Shown piece by piece: positions 37,035-49,439 of a stretch of 64,000 bases of DNA (position 1 is its first letter; every line of letters begins with the position of its first letter). The notes under the pieces are model-generated. The model saw only the letters and a program-made list of their open reading frames with translations, did no database searches and was not told the origin of the DNA. The position numbers and the translations under genes are program-made. Source of the stretch: Cryptomeria japonica. Its lineage: Eukaryota; Streptophyta; Pinopsida; Cupressales; Cupressaceae. The stretch covers positions 154,232,613 through 154,296,612 of the forward strand of contig NC_081405.1 in assembly GCF_030272615.1 (NCBI RefSeq), given 5' to 3'.

Positions 37035-37275
37035 GTTTCATTTCATAATTTCAAAGGAAGGGTATGTATATGGTCAACTATTAAATGTATAACCATACAC
37101 TTGAAATTTGATCAAATCATAAATCATAAATTTCAAAGGAAGAGTATATATATGGTGAACTATTAAACATACAACGATACACTTGAAATTTGATAAAATT
37201 ATGAACCATAAATTTCAAAAGAAGGGTATACATATAGTCAGCTATTAAACCATACACTTGAAATTTGATAAAATT
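37035..37275. repeat. about 85-bp minisatellite, three units
   Basis: Units contain AATTTCAAAGGAAG, then ATATATGGTCAACTATTAAA and CATACACTTGAAATTTGAT. The matching place in copy B (about 41085-41170) has only one unit, so copy A expanded after the duplication. A second small duplication of about 44 bp (CCTAATTTATGTCCAAATAC) lies at 37578-37665. Confidence 0.8.
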
Positions 37276-37866
37276 ATGAACCATTTCCTAAATATATAAG
37301 AAAATCCACAATCATATAAATAATATCAAAAAATAATTTAAAAAATTTTATGTTCAAATTTAATTATAAATTTTAAATTATCATCATTTCAATAAAAAAT
37401 TAAATTAATCATTATAATTTTTTAAAAGAGAATCTTTATAACTCTAATATAATTTATACTAATTATTTTAATAATAAATTCACCATATTTCCATCTCAAA
37501 AACAACTCTATAAAAATTTGATGAAAATGACACTATATAGCCTAGAAATTTAAGTCCTAAGAAGTGGATGCACTTGGCCTAATTTATGTCCAAATACATT
37601 CACTTTGTTCTTTACTCATTGCCTAATTTATGTCCAAATACATTCACTTTGTTCTTTACTCATTCTATATTGTCTTTTCTCACAAGAATAAACTAGAATT
37701 TCAATACTAGCCTTTTCATTATTTAAAGTGGCCAAAAGAATAATTCACAAGAATTTTTAGATCTTGTTCCTTTATTTTAAATCTCTATATTCAAGGTCTA
37801 ATATCTCAAAATCCTGCCCATTTTTATGATCAACAAAATTATTAATGATGATACAAAATATCACAA

Positions 37867-38900
37867 TATTCGAGAGATATATGATATATTTGACATCATG
37901 CTTGGAAAGAAAGAAAATAATTTTGGCTAAAGATTCTAGCTTTGATTATATGAGAAACATTTTTTTTTTCAGTACGCCAGGGGTATCCCCGCGACCCAGT
38001 CCAGCGACCCAACCTGCCTTACCTTGGGCTTACTTTTATTGCCAAGTTGGGGCCAGGAAAGGGCGAACTGAGGTGAGACTAGTCCCCTAGGGAGAGAATC
38101 CAGAGCCCGCAACCAGTCCTCCCTCTTAAATTCGAGAGGGAGTCGAACCCGAGACCGATGGGGAGAAAACCCACCGCCCAAGCCAACTCACCTACCTGTA
38201 CGAGCTATATGAGAAACATATTAATCCCACTATGATACAAATTTAGAACACCATGTAAACCCTGCTTCATGTGACAACCTTTAATCTAAATCCTAAAGGT
38301 TATGCACAAAGATTGGAAGGTTGCCTCTTTATGATGACCAGGAGGTGAAAGAATGGTTAATGAAGGCCTTTCAAAAGATATATTCAAGTGATAAGTCTAT
38401 AATACTTCACTCATAATACCTTGCCCTCACAAATATTTGTGGTCCAACATTCAATAAACCAATGACGAAGATAAAAAGTACTACATTATGTCAAACTAAC
38501 CTTATATTGGATGGTGGACATGGTACATGAAGGATACATCAGAGTTGAGGATGGTTATCATTTGTCTCCTTTCATAGGTTGTTAGTTCCTTTGTTGAAGA
38601 AAGGAATTGTTCCATGCATACAAATTTATCCACTCACTCACAATGTCTATGCTTACTTTTAAACTATTAAAGAAGCTAGTGGTCATGTATAGTACTCTTC
38701 AACTTCAAGATCATCAAAATTTAGAGTATCTATAACCTCCATATTCTTGATAGGATATTGATCCTAAATATGTTGTTTGATTTGATGAGGAGGAGGAATG
38801 AGAGAGATTGGATAGGATTCTATTGGATGAGGTAGAACCTCACAATTGTAGTGACTCAAAGGAGGACTTTAGTTTTGATGCAATGTTGGCAAATATAGAT
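37867..38900 (+). pseudogene. hAT transposase remnant, tandem copy B
   Basis: Only the C-terminal half is present, matching 12980-13760. The part around GTGACAACCTTTAATCTAAA and GAGGTGAAAGAATGGTTAAT is alignable base by base with copy A. Stops, small indels and the SINE insertion break every frame; nothing can be made from it. Confidence 0.6.
37961..38205 (-). mobile_element. tRNA-derived SINE with 14-bp target duplication
   Basis: A 245-bp segment, clearly richer in G+C than its surroundings, is flanked by perfect TATATGAGAAACAT copies (37947-37960 and 38206-38219). The hAT copy at 13.06 kb shows the empty site. On the minus strand it starts GCTCGTACAGGTAGG, has an A-box-like TGGCTTGGGCGG (plus 38174-38185) and a B box GGTTCGACTCC (plus 38139-38149) about 24 bp apart, and ends in nine As, seen as T at 37961-37969. 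Pol III boxes, A tail and long target duplication are those of a SINE mobilised by LINE machinery. Confidence 0.9.
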
Positions 38901-41899
38901 TAGGGGTAGCAATATAATTTCTTTATTTTTGAATTTTCATATTGGAGTTGAAAGTGAAACTTGTAGCCTTTGAACATTTTGTTTGAACTTGTATACTATT
39001 TTTTTAATATTCACATTGCATATTGATAATGAATTATGATAGAAATCATATATTAAAAATTCCTAATTTATTCAATTAAATTGACTCTCATGTTTACTTT
39101 GAATTCAACTCAAATGTTATTTATTACTGATCTATATTGTATATGATGAATTCTTTATCATATGAATATTTGAAATTCCCTATTTTCAATATAATATCTC
39201 TCTTTGCAATCTCCTATTATCTCTAAAATGGCTAAAAAAAATTGTCCCAAAAACTCGTCACCATCCCCCATCCCCGTCACCATCCCCAATCCCCTATTGT
39301 CACCATCTTAAAAACTTTGGCTAAAATAGATGTACATTTAATTAGGGCCTTTTCATTTGCTCATTTATATCTTGAAATAACATTTTCACCAAAAAAGTAC
39401 ATTTTCTACTTTAGTTATAATAATAAATGGATGTTTTTGCTTCAAATGTTAGAAATGGAAGGAGTCAAGAAAAAGTCCAATGAGTTCTAGGTGGAACCTT
39501 CAAGTTATAAATAAAATTATATAAATGTAATAAGAGATGTGAGACGAGCGCCACTCAACTACAATTTTAGATTTTTTTTACTTGAATAATTTGAAGCCAT
39601 TGTAATTTTATCAAGGTTTGCATAGTTTATTTTGCATCAATGATTATATATTCTCCTATTGAAATGATCAATTATTTTGTAAAATATAAATTATATTTCT
39701 TTTTCATGCATCTCATTAGAATTGTTTCTTCATTTTAGCTATATAAAACCATCTCTTTATTTTGATAGGGATAATATGAAAATGTTGAGTTTTTGGTGGA
39801 TCTACCATAGCTATATAAAACTATCATTTTATTTTGATGGGGTAATATGAAAAAATTGAGTTTTAGGTGGATCTATCATAATTGGCTAATAGATAATGAT
39901 GGAAGAAATTTCCATGTTGATGGCACAAATAGAATTAGAATCTAGTCACTTCCATTTATACTCATCTATTTGGAAGGTTAGTATTTTGGAATAAGATGGA
40001 TAAGATCCATTTTCCTACAAAACATGGTGGAAAGTTAAAAATCCCTTATATTATTAGAGCTAGCCTAAGATAGTATTTATACCACAATTCCAGAGGAAGG
40101 GATATATATGGGCCACTATTGAAATCATAACCATGCACTTGAGATTTTGCAAACTCATAAGCCATTTCCTAAAACCATATGATGATCTATACTACTTGTA
40201 AATCTAACATTGGAAAACTTTCATATCTATTAATGAATCAAATTTGAATTGTAGATTCACAATTTGTCATATATCTATAGTCATAGTTTTTGTTGTTATA
40301 GAGAGACTCTGTTAGAGTTGCATACCAATACAATACCATCTAAGAACATATCATCTATGAGTAAAAGGAAATGTAAATTGATCATTATTTGTTCAAGGAA
40401 TGTTTCATACTTTTTAAGTACTTAAGTGATTTGTATTAGTATTCAAATTATTTCTTCTTAAATACCCTCTTTTAATGTATAAAAATAATTGTATGATTTG
40501 AAAATTAAGAACTAAAAGAAGAATTTTTCTAATATCTCCCTTTCAAAGTGAACCCTCTTAATAAATTTTAGAAGAAGATTCTTGTACCTTAAAATATTGA
40601 ACAACTAGAATGTGGATGTGCTGGAAGAATAATTCATTAGAATTTTTAGATTAAGAGTTGATTACATATTATTTAGTTAAAAAGTAATAATTATTTTTAA
40701 TTAAAAAGTTTAAGATGTGCTATCTTAAAATCCAATTTATTTTGATGATTGAGAAAAACAATTGTTGTCTATTATCTCATAAAATCAAAATTTAATAACT
40801 ACCAACAATTTATATAATATTTATAATGGTAAAGGACACACATATTGTCAATGTTGATGGTACAAACAATAGTCAAACAAAACCTAATAATAATCTAGAG
40901 CTCGCTCTCAATGAATTCATTTATTTTGAAAGGAGTTTTTTTATTTTTAACTTTTTAGATTGGGAAGGATAAATTTGTTTAGCTACAAAATGTGATGTGT
41001 TTAAGACATATTTTAATAGTATGAAAAAAATTTAATTACAACAATCTAAACTTATTTTTACTAGAAATATCTCTGAATAATTTTCATTTCATCATTTAGA
41101 AAGAAAGCGATAGATATGATCAATTATTAAATGTATAATCATGTACTTGAAATTTAATAAAGCTATAAATTATTTTCTAAAAATACATTAAAATATATAA
41201 TTGTAAAATAATATAAAAATATTTACATATATTTATATTCAAATTTAACATATAATTTTTAAATTTATCACTCCACATATATATAATTTAAATAATAAAT
41301 TCATCATATTTCCCTCTCAAAAAACAACTCTATACAAATTTGGTGAAAAAGACACTATATAGCCTAGAAATTGAAGACCTAGGAAGTGGATGCACTTGGC
41401 CTAATTTAAGTCCAAATACATTCACTTTGTTCTTTACTCATTCTATATTGTCCTTTCTCAGAAGAATAAACTAGAATTTCAATACCGGCCTTCTCATTAT
41501 TAAAAGTGGCTAGAAGAATAATTCACAAGAATTTTTAGATCTTGTTTCTTTAATTTAAATCTTAACATCCATTTTTATGATTGACAAAACTATTAACTCT
41601 GATTAGTTACCTCATTAAAAAACCATTTGATGCCTCTGTGAGATCATCGTATCAACCTCGTATGAAAAACACAAAAAAAATTAGATTACACCGCTATCCA
41701 ACGACTACATCTTGGAATTTGAATATTTGAATCTACTATTCTTTCTACTCATGATTCCATTTGCTCTATCTGATTCTCTTGGCTTTATATTAGATCAGGA
41801 TTTGTGGGTATTCTTTCATTCTTGCAGAGCTCTTCAATTCTCAGAAATAATCAGAATCCCTGTAATACTAACCACCACCCTGCATTACAGCTTGGGGAG

Positions 41900-44546
41900 A
41901 TGTTCAATGAATCTGCATCTTGTTCCTCAGACAACCCAGTTGGTAATAAGGCTTTGCCAAATTTACCAGCTGGGAACACTCCATATGCAAAGGCCAAGCA
42001 TGCACAGGTGTATGATTTTAGTTTTTTCTGTCTGTGTGTGTTTTTTTCTCTTTGGGATTGTCTTTATGGAAATTTTGTGTGTAATTTAAGATGAATTTTG
42101 GGGTTTGTTAGAGATGCTTTTTCTTCTTCTTTTTGTGCAGAAATGGTTTAGTTTTGGGATTGATTGGAAGGTGTTTATGGAAGAGCAAATTGGCTAGAGA
42201 TGCTTCGTTCTTTGTGATATTTTTCTGTAGAAGGAATTAGTTTTTCACAGTATATGAATTGGCAAGTCTTTGTGTGCATTTTTTTATCTGAATGTTCGGA
42301 ATCATACTCAGTGATTGATTCATCATTAAGATTCATCATTAAGAGGGAAAAAAATTCTGATGATAAATCACTGTGTGATTTGAAACATTGAGATAAAAAA
42401 CTGCTATGATAAATCATTGGATGTGATTCGAAATGTTGGACACAGTTTATTCCCAAAAGACTTGCATTCATATCCTTCTGTTTTAAAATGACTGCAATTG
42501 AGGTTGGCAGGGATTTCAGTCGTTTGAGATGAGTTTTGGGATCATTTTGGGGTGCTCTTTCTTGAATTGATTTTTTTAATTTTTTTTTGGTTGCAGAGAT
42601 GATCAATAGATTGACTGGTATTTGCGATCTTTGATTTCTTTTTCAGTTGTAAGGATTTAAGTTGTTAGAGATGTGTTCTAATCCTGTTTATGGGTGTTTT
42701 TTCTTGGACTGTCTTCTGCAGAAATGGTTTATGATTTGGAGTTTATTGGGAATGAATTTGTAAGAGAGAATTTGTTCTAGTAGGATGCTAGGTTTCCAAA
42801 GTTTTCCAACGGTTTGTCTTGGAGTGATTGGGGAGGTTATACGGATCTGTTTATCTTTCCAAGTTATATTTTCATAAAACCATGTGATTTGGTGTGTGAT
42901 AATAGATAGAATTCAATCGGTTTTAAGCTTAGTTGCAAGAAATTTCAGTGAGATTAAAAATGTTTGGCTTGTTGAGAGATTGCCAAGTGATTTGTGTAGC
43001 TTTTCTGATTAGATAAGATTGTTTCTTGATTCAACTTTGCTAAGTTTTCAATTGATGTTTCGGATTATATTCAGTAATCCATAATCAGAAAAAGAATAGT
43101 GAATTCAGAAAAATCTTAGATAATTTATATGGATTGTGAAAAGCTAATTTATATGGATACCAATTTATGACTTTTTGTCTCTGTTTAATGTAAAAGACTA
43201 AATGCAATGAATATGAACTAGGGAACAAGAATTTCCTTCATTTCCCATGTTAGGCCTTATTGAATAAGGGCTAGGAAAAGTATCTCTAGCAAGAAGATCC
43301 GCTCAGTTTTAATGTGAAAATGACTCAAGAATGAAAAATCATGAGGATCTAATTGAAGCATATACTTCAATTCAAAGTTTTGAGATATTCTTGCCTATGG
43401 AACAGGAATTTCCTCTGTTTCTTTTTTATTGTGATGGTCGCCATATTTTTCAGGAAAATGATCCTGCTCCTGTTTTAATGTATATATAGATTTTATGCTT
43501 GAGAGACATATGTTTTTACCCTGAAAATAATTTTTCATTTTTTTTTCCTTATTTGCTAATTTGATGTATTCTGTCATGAGAAGATTAATCCCATGCATGG
43601 TGGACTCTTTTTTCATGTACTGCAGATGGTGGACAAGGATCCAGAGAAAGCAATAGCACTGTTTAGAGCTGCAATCGATGTGGGAGATAAAGTAGACAGT
43701 TCTCTTAAAGACATGGCCATCGTCATGAAGCAGCAGAACATGTCAGAAGAAGCCATTGAAGCTATCAAATCATTAAGAAATCGATGCTCTGATGAAGCCC
43801 AAGAATCTCTAGACAATGTACTGCTCGAGTTGTACAAGGTTAAGAAAAACAAACTTATCAGTTCCAATAAGTCATCATATTGAAAAAATCTTGTCTGTTT
43901 GGCTTCTGATTAAGTTAAATTTAACTGGTCAAGCTCATCCATTGATATGGCCTGTGAGTTAATTGTTTTTAACAATCTTTTAATTGCAGGGATGTGGGAG
44001 AATGGATGAGCATATCATGTTACTGAATCACAAGCTCAATTTGATTAATCAGGGCTTGTTATTCCATGGAAAACGAGCAAAAACAGCTAAATCCCAGGGG
44101 AAGAAGATTACAATTTCTATTGAACAAGAAACTTTAAGATTGCTTGGAAACTTGGGTTGGGCTTACTTGCAACAATCCAATTATATGGCTGCAGAGGCTG
44201 TATACAGGTAGGCACAAAATTTCAGATCATAGTTCATTGATAAAGAAGACTGATTTTAATAAACTGGTTATAGTTTTCCCAAAATGTTGGATCATGGATT
44301 AACATTCCTTTTGGATCTGCCGTCATCTATGAATGTAGGAAGGCCTTATCAATAGAATCAGACAACAACAAGATCTGCAATCTTGGTATATGTTTGATGC
44401 ATCAAGGAAAAGTTGCTGAGGCCAAAATGATGCTACAAAATGTAAAACCTGCATCTGCAAATGATCCACAGGGGCTTGATTCTCACTTGAAATCATATGA
44501 AAGAGCTCAGCATATGCTAAAAGAACTTGAAGAAAATCCAATTTAG
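41900..44546 (+). CDS. TPR protein of the SDI1/MS5 (pollenless 3) family, four exons
   Basis: Exons 41900-42007, 43626-43838, 43990-44207 and 44339-44546 join in phases 0, 0 and 2 with GT...AG introns and code for 248 residues. The ATG at 41900 is chosen because an in-frame stop lies upstream at 41771 with no other ATG between. The signature AGNTPYAKAKHAQMVDKDPE, crossing exons 1 and 2, then DSSLKDMAIVMKQQ, EEAIEAIKSLR, SLDNVLLELYK, GCGRMDEHIMLL and LGNLGWAYLQQSNYMAAEAV are hallmarks of this plant family, with TPR-like helices throughout. Arabidopsis members act in sulfur-starvation response (SDI1/2) or in leaving meiosis II (MS5/TDM1); which role applies here cannot be told. The protein is shorter than Arabidopsis SDI1, mainly after the last TPR. 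It is the only intact-looking gene in the window. Confidence 0.9.
42008..43625 (+). other. intron 1 of the TPR gene
   Basis: 1618 bp from GTGTATG to ATGTACTGCAG. It is T-rich without a recognised insertion. The frames inside it (for example 42175-42606 on the minus strand) have no family resemblance and are taken as chance. Confidence 0.8.
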
Positions 44547-46070
44547 CATAATCTCCTTAATGAAAAATTTGCTGTTGAAAGCCTGGAATCTGATTGAATA
44601 TGGGAAACTAAATTCTAGCTCAATAGGTTCACAGATTACCTGCAAACACTCCAGGTGTCATATACCAAAGCTCAGTCCTCAATGTCTTCTAGCAATGATT
44701 TGATGGTTCTTGTATTGTTCATATGTCTATAAACAAAGGTGGCGACAAAGCCGTATATATATCAATACATATGTGTCCATCAATTATTCATGACCACTAT
44801 TTCTCAATGCATTAAAATTTGTTTGTTATGAATACTCCAAGATTACATTTCAAGGAACAAGTCAAAAGATGATATTATATGATGTTTGAAAAGGAGAAGA
44901 CCCTTTTTATATAATTTTAGATAAAAACAATTAATTAATAATTATTATTTTATTAAATAGTGCATATATTTCTAAATAAAATATAATGTTATATATTGAA
45001 AAAATGGGTAGAAATAGTTACACTAGAGTCATGTAATTTCCATAGTCTATCATGTTAGATTTTTCTTTTATGGTTTAAACTGTGTGTGAAACCTTTTCAT
45101 CATCAATGTTTCAAGTCATACTACATGATCCATCATTAGGATAAAAGCAATAAATAGAGAGCAAAAATGAGAGGATAGTTGCAGACTTAAGAGATTGTCA
45201 TTTCATAATACCTATCAAGTTCCACCAAGTTGCAATGCTTCTAGTTTTGAAGCAGTGTAGCTATCTAGGTTTTCTATTTGATCCATTGTCTTTTACGCTA
45301 ACACGTTGTTTATTTCATTTGTCTCTATTTTATCTACAATTTTGTTCATAGGCTATCTATGAAGGTGGGAACACCAAAGCAAGGGTTTGACTGAGGCAAA
45401 CCTCTTACACAAGTGCCCTAATATTTCATCTAGGTCTTATGTATGTAGGTTCTAGTGGGAGTAGATTGTCGCCTTTGTTGAAGCTCCATTCATGGTTGCT
45501 AGTGATATTCCTTTGCTTCCTCCTAGTCTTTCTTGTTGCATTAATTCTATTTTGTACTTGTTATATTTTGTACTTTCATCATATTTTTCTTCCAGGATGT
45601 AATATTGTTCGCTTCACACTTTCTAGTATTAGCCTTTGTGTTTTGTTTGTATAGGATGTGTGCATCCTACATTGTCGTCCTTAACTGGTGTGTGTGTCCT
45701 AGATAGAGAGTTCATGGAGCTATTTGGATGGTCTTTGTGTCTTGTACTTCCATCTTCTATGAACCAAAAAGTTTTGAAAAATTAGTTTTGTTGGTTAAAT
45801 GTTCATCCCCTTAAATAATGAACAAATTTAGAGGTCACAGTTACCTAAGGATTTGATTCGAGTGCAGAATTGGGACTCAAATCCTCAAGGGGTTTGATTA
45901 CCTTTTGTAGTGGTTTGTTTTTCTCACTCTATGATTATTTAGTTGTGGTAAATATAGGAGATGTCTTTAGGCCACACTAGGTAATTATTTACAACAATTT
46001 GTAAGTTATATTGTAACATTAGGTTGTTATTTTATGTGTGGAAGACATAAGATAATTATTTAATAGGGGT
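44547..46070. other. 3' flank of the TPR gene; no other gene seen
   Basis: The first few hundred bases should hold the 3' UTR. AATAAA-like GCAATAAATAG at about 45147 is too far to be a secure poly(A) signal. The rest is A+T-rich with short chance frames. Confidence 0.5.
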
Positions 46071-46254
46071 GTGTGCACCAAGAAAAACTTTAAGAACCCC
46101 CACCTTGGACAAGGTGTAAAAACCTGGCGAAAGATGTATAATTCCTGTGGAAAATTTTAATTTTACTGGCGAATTTTTGCGATTTACGAAGAAAAAATAA
46201 TAATCTCCATTGGTGAATTAGCCGTGATCGCTCAAAGTTTGTGAAAAATCCTGG

Positions 46255-46470
46255 CGAATTGTAATGTTTTTAAAACCAAAAAAATATTTGCATGGGTGAA
46301 TTGTAATGTTTTTATAACCAAAAAAATATTTGCATTGGCAATTTCAACCTATTTTCAAACCATTAAAAAAAATATTGGCGATTTCAACCTATTTTCAAAC
46401 CATAAAAATAAAATATTGGCGATTTCAACCTATTTTCAAACCATAAAAAAAAATATTGGTGATTTCAAGA
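46255..46470. repeat. 34-bp tandem repeats with GGCGATTT core
   Basis: Three to four copies of TTGGCGATTTCAACCTATTT followed by TCAAACCATAAAAAAAATA, preceded by two copies of a related unit with GTGAATTGTAATGTTTTTA. They lie near the left end of the putative hAT element. Confidence 0.85.
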
Positions 46471-46483
46471 TATTAAGTCATTA

Positions 46484-47225
46484 AAACACGTGGCACACAG
46501 TCGTCAATTCTCTGCCTGAAAGACTGCCCATTAGAAAATCTTGCGACCTAGCGACAAGCCCTTACAACTCTATCTCCAACTCGCAGGCTAAAAATGCTAA
46601 GCCTTCATAACCTCAAGATCTAGCGACTGAGCGAAACTGAACTGCCACTCACCAATTCTCGACCACAAAATGTTAAGTCCTCATCACCGCAGCGACTTGG
46701 AGATAGTGGTAACTTTAACCCTTGTCGCGTACTCGCCAACATAAAATTGTTTATCTCTTAACCGCTAGCACTTCACTCGCAAGCTTGCAGATTGATCAGG
46801 TCTTCAAACATTTAACTTTGCTAGCTTGCGATAACCATAAAACTTAACCACAAACTGTCTAGTCACTAGCTCGTGACCTAAAAAAGCTAACATTAAACAA
46901 ACATGAGAGTTAGCCACAACTATATGAAATGAATTACTCTCTAACTCTTGCGGCTATAATGTATGACATCAGACCAACTCGAGACCTCGCGACCAAAGCA
47001 ATTTCATTAACAATCTCCAACTCAGTAACATAAAATGCTAACACCCAAAAAGCTAGAGACCTCACGATGTAAACCCAAACCAACTTGTCGCCAGCTCACG
47101 GCTTGATCACGTCTTCAGACATTTTACCTCACGGGCTGGCAATAACCATAAAACTTAACCACAAACTATCTGGTCGCTAGCTCACAACCTAAAAATGCTA
47201 ACATTAAACAAACATGAGAGCTAGC
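46484..47225. repeat. left GCGAC-rich subterminal array
   Basis: Dozens of TCGCGAC, CTCGCAA and TAGCGA words in both orientations. A unit of 311 bp is duplicated: TAACCATAAAACTTAACC at 46832 and 47143, each followed by ACAAACT, then AGCTAACATTAAACA or a near copy. The stretch 46932-47083 is about 85 percent like 54018-54170. It is non-coding. Confidence 0.75.
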
Positions 47226-49439
47226 AACAACTGTGGTGGCAAGCTAATATGTACGAAGAATTTTTAAGGCTTGGATGCTGACTCATTCCTGAGGGAGTAG
47301 TTTGAAGGTTTCTCCTAAGTCAAGGTTGATTAGACAAGCGAGGACGATGGTTTCAGAGGCATAAAAGGATTGGATAGCTTCTAAGTTAGAGATGGGAGAT
47401 CACAAATTTCTTTGAGAAATCAGAGCTCGAGTTTCTTGTTGTCAGGGATTCTGAAGCAGAATTTGTCCAATCAAGGAGGAATAAAATCATAACAAAATCG
47501 TTCACAATAGATGAGCCTTAGCAGGATGTAGTGGATTTGATAGGCATGACTTCTAGAGTCTATAGTCATGTTGAAAAACACCAAAATGATGATTTTTCAC
47601 ATGAATGAGCATCACCAAATGAAGTGTTAAAAGGTTATAAATACAATGGAGTGGTGACTTAATTGGTAGAAGAGAAAAGAAACCTTTTTCATTATCTGAG
47701 AGTGGTTTTTTCCTCAGAAAGGTAGATGATGTTTGAGCAGGATCGTGCATGGAGTTGTTGTGTGCTTTGTGATACCGGATGGATATTTTTTTGTTTTCTC
47801 CTATGTGAGTTTGTTTACTGTCAAAGGGGTTGTGAAAGTGAGAAGGATTGCTAGAGTGGGTGTGAAAGCCTTTTCTTATCAAGAAAGGCCAAGCATGGCA
47901 CATCCTCTACTTCTACTCTGCCACAAGATGGCAGGGGGTTTGAAGAAGGAGCCCGCAAAGGAATGAAAGAAGGATTTATTTGGGTGGGGAGTAGAAGCCA
48001 GTCATCTTTGTGACGACATGGAAGCTGGAACCCCTCCTCAACATATTACATTTACCCTAAAGCTCCTCTTTCCACTTTCCCTGATCGTGGGCATGAAGGC
48101 TCGAGCTCCTCTTTCCATTTTCTTTATTCCTGGGCATGAAGGCTTCCTCCTCTATTTGGAAATGATTTGTTGGACAAAACGTAACATCTCACATTCCATC
48201 TAAAGGCATAAATGTGATAATGGCATGGCTCAAGCAGTTTTGCAAGTTGTATAGTCATTGGGGTTCCTTTTCTGGTTCCAGTAGTCATTCTAGACTCTAG
48301 GTGAAGGGAGCAAGTTGTATAGTCATTTACAGAGAAAATGAAAAGCATTTAGTGTTAAGCTTTGTGCAGGTTCTTGAAGGAGTTATATATAAATTTATTT
48401 TGTGACGGTCGACGGAAGTACTAATTTTATTCAATAGAAATTAAATTCTAATCTATTTCTCTCCAGTGTATAATTCTATCTCTTTCAAATGATCAAAATC
48501 ATGAATTTTAACTATTTTCAGTTGTTGCATTGTTATGGTGTATGTAATTTTTCATTTAATGTTTCCTATTATGCCCAGGAATGCAAAATTCTTGTTATTC
48601 TGGAATCATATTAAGGATTCACCTCATTGTAATTGGTGGGCGGATTATAGGTGTGAGTAAATGCCAACTTTATGGAGGAGGGAAAACATGTACATGATAG
48701 TCATAGAGCACCTCCATATATATTACATAAACATCCATAGCATATAAAATCATAAGAGTATTAAGAATGAAATTATCAAACACCACAATAGATAGGAATA
48801 CAACATAATTAGTAAAACATGCATGCAACTCAATTAAAGGGAATATCTTTTGAGGATCCAATTCCATGATAGATGTTATAGACAAATCACAATTTCATAA
48901 TAAAAGGCAAACAAGAAAACACATTCACCCACAATGTATCAACTATTATAATTGGAAGGTCACTTCACCAAGTCAACATCAAGACAACAGACCAGTGCCT
49001 TATCCTAGGGCATAGAGTCACTTACAATTCAAAGACAACCTGATAATAAACTTCAATAAGATTCATTTGCAGATAAATAGGAATGAATATGCCATTACAT
49101 ACACAACTAAGATTCATATGTAAACTGAAAAACCCTTGACCATTCAATTCACAGTGAAAACATAAATTCAACACAAAGACAATTATTTGAAGATCTCAAA
49201 CTGCAAATGATATTGATATTATATTCATAATGATATCAAAAACTAAATTCAAAATGTGATTCAGCTATGCACTTATCAAATTATTGAATATTTGAACTAT
49301 TATAACTATATCAGAGTTTTCAACATCAATAAAAGTGGCCAACTGGCCATCCCTCTCTACCGATCAAAAAGAAAAAGTGGTCATCCCTCTCAAATTTGGA
49401 ATCCTCTTATAAGATGAGGATTCAACAAGCTTAGAATTA
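47226..49439. other. stretch without supported gene inside the putative hAT element
   Basis: Small overlapping frames on both strands (for example 47553-47903 minus and 47733-47966 plus) show no recognisable domain. I see no RNA gene or terminal repeat here. It lies 3' of the 1136-codon frame and may include its 3' untranslated region. Confidence 0.45.

Larger units (their letters stand above)
12968..37852. repeat. tandem duplication, copy A (split by two retroelements)
   Basis: Three pieces, 12968-14268, 24846-25420 and 36022-37852, are collinear with the single block 37853-41600. Together they total about 3.7 kb, as against about 3.5 kb for copy B without its SINE. Matching landmarks are GACATCATGCTTGGAAAG (13012 and 37891), GTACATTTAATTAGGGCCTT (14197 and 39332), CCATGCACTTGAGATT (25363 and 40131) and TTGATCATTATTTGTTCA (36238 and 40378). 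Copy B starts where copy A stops, so this is a head-to-tail duplication. The two interruptions are the LINE and the second gypsy element. Confidence 0.8.
37853..41600. repeat. tandem duplication, copy B
   Basis: Uninterrupted counterpart of the three copy-A pieces except for a SINE at 37961-38205. It begins around GATACAAAATATCACAATA (12969 in copy A has GATACAAATTATCATAG) and ends near CATTTTTATGATTGACAAAA, the counterpart of copy A 37820-37840. It contains the second hAT remnant, C-rich repeats at 39250-39300 and a local duplication of about 73 bp at 39750-39895. It abuts the 5' side of the TPR gene. Confidence 0.8.

Noticed and set aside
38139-38185. A tRNA gene at the Pol III boxes
   Set aside because: No cloverleaf can be completed and the segment has SINE length, A tail and target duplication.
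41804-41899. Upstream extension of the TPR gene exon 1 (frame open from the stop at 41771)
   Set aside because: There is no ATG before 41900 in this frame, and 41804 is GTG. TTCATTCTTGCAG ending at 41827 could be a splice acceptor for a 5' UTR intron, but nothing in the sequence proves it.
47553-47966. Overlapping frames of 77-116 codons on opposite strands
   Set aside because: No family resemblance, no start context or splice support, and they overlap each other.
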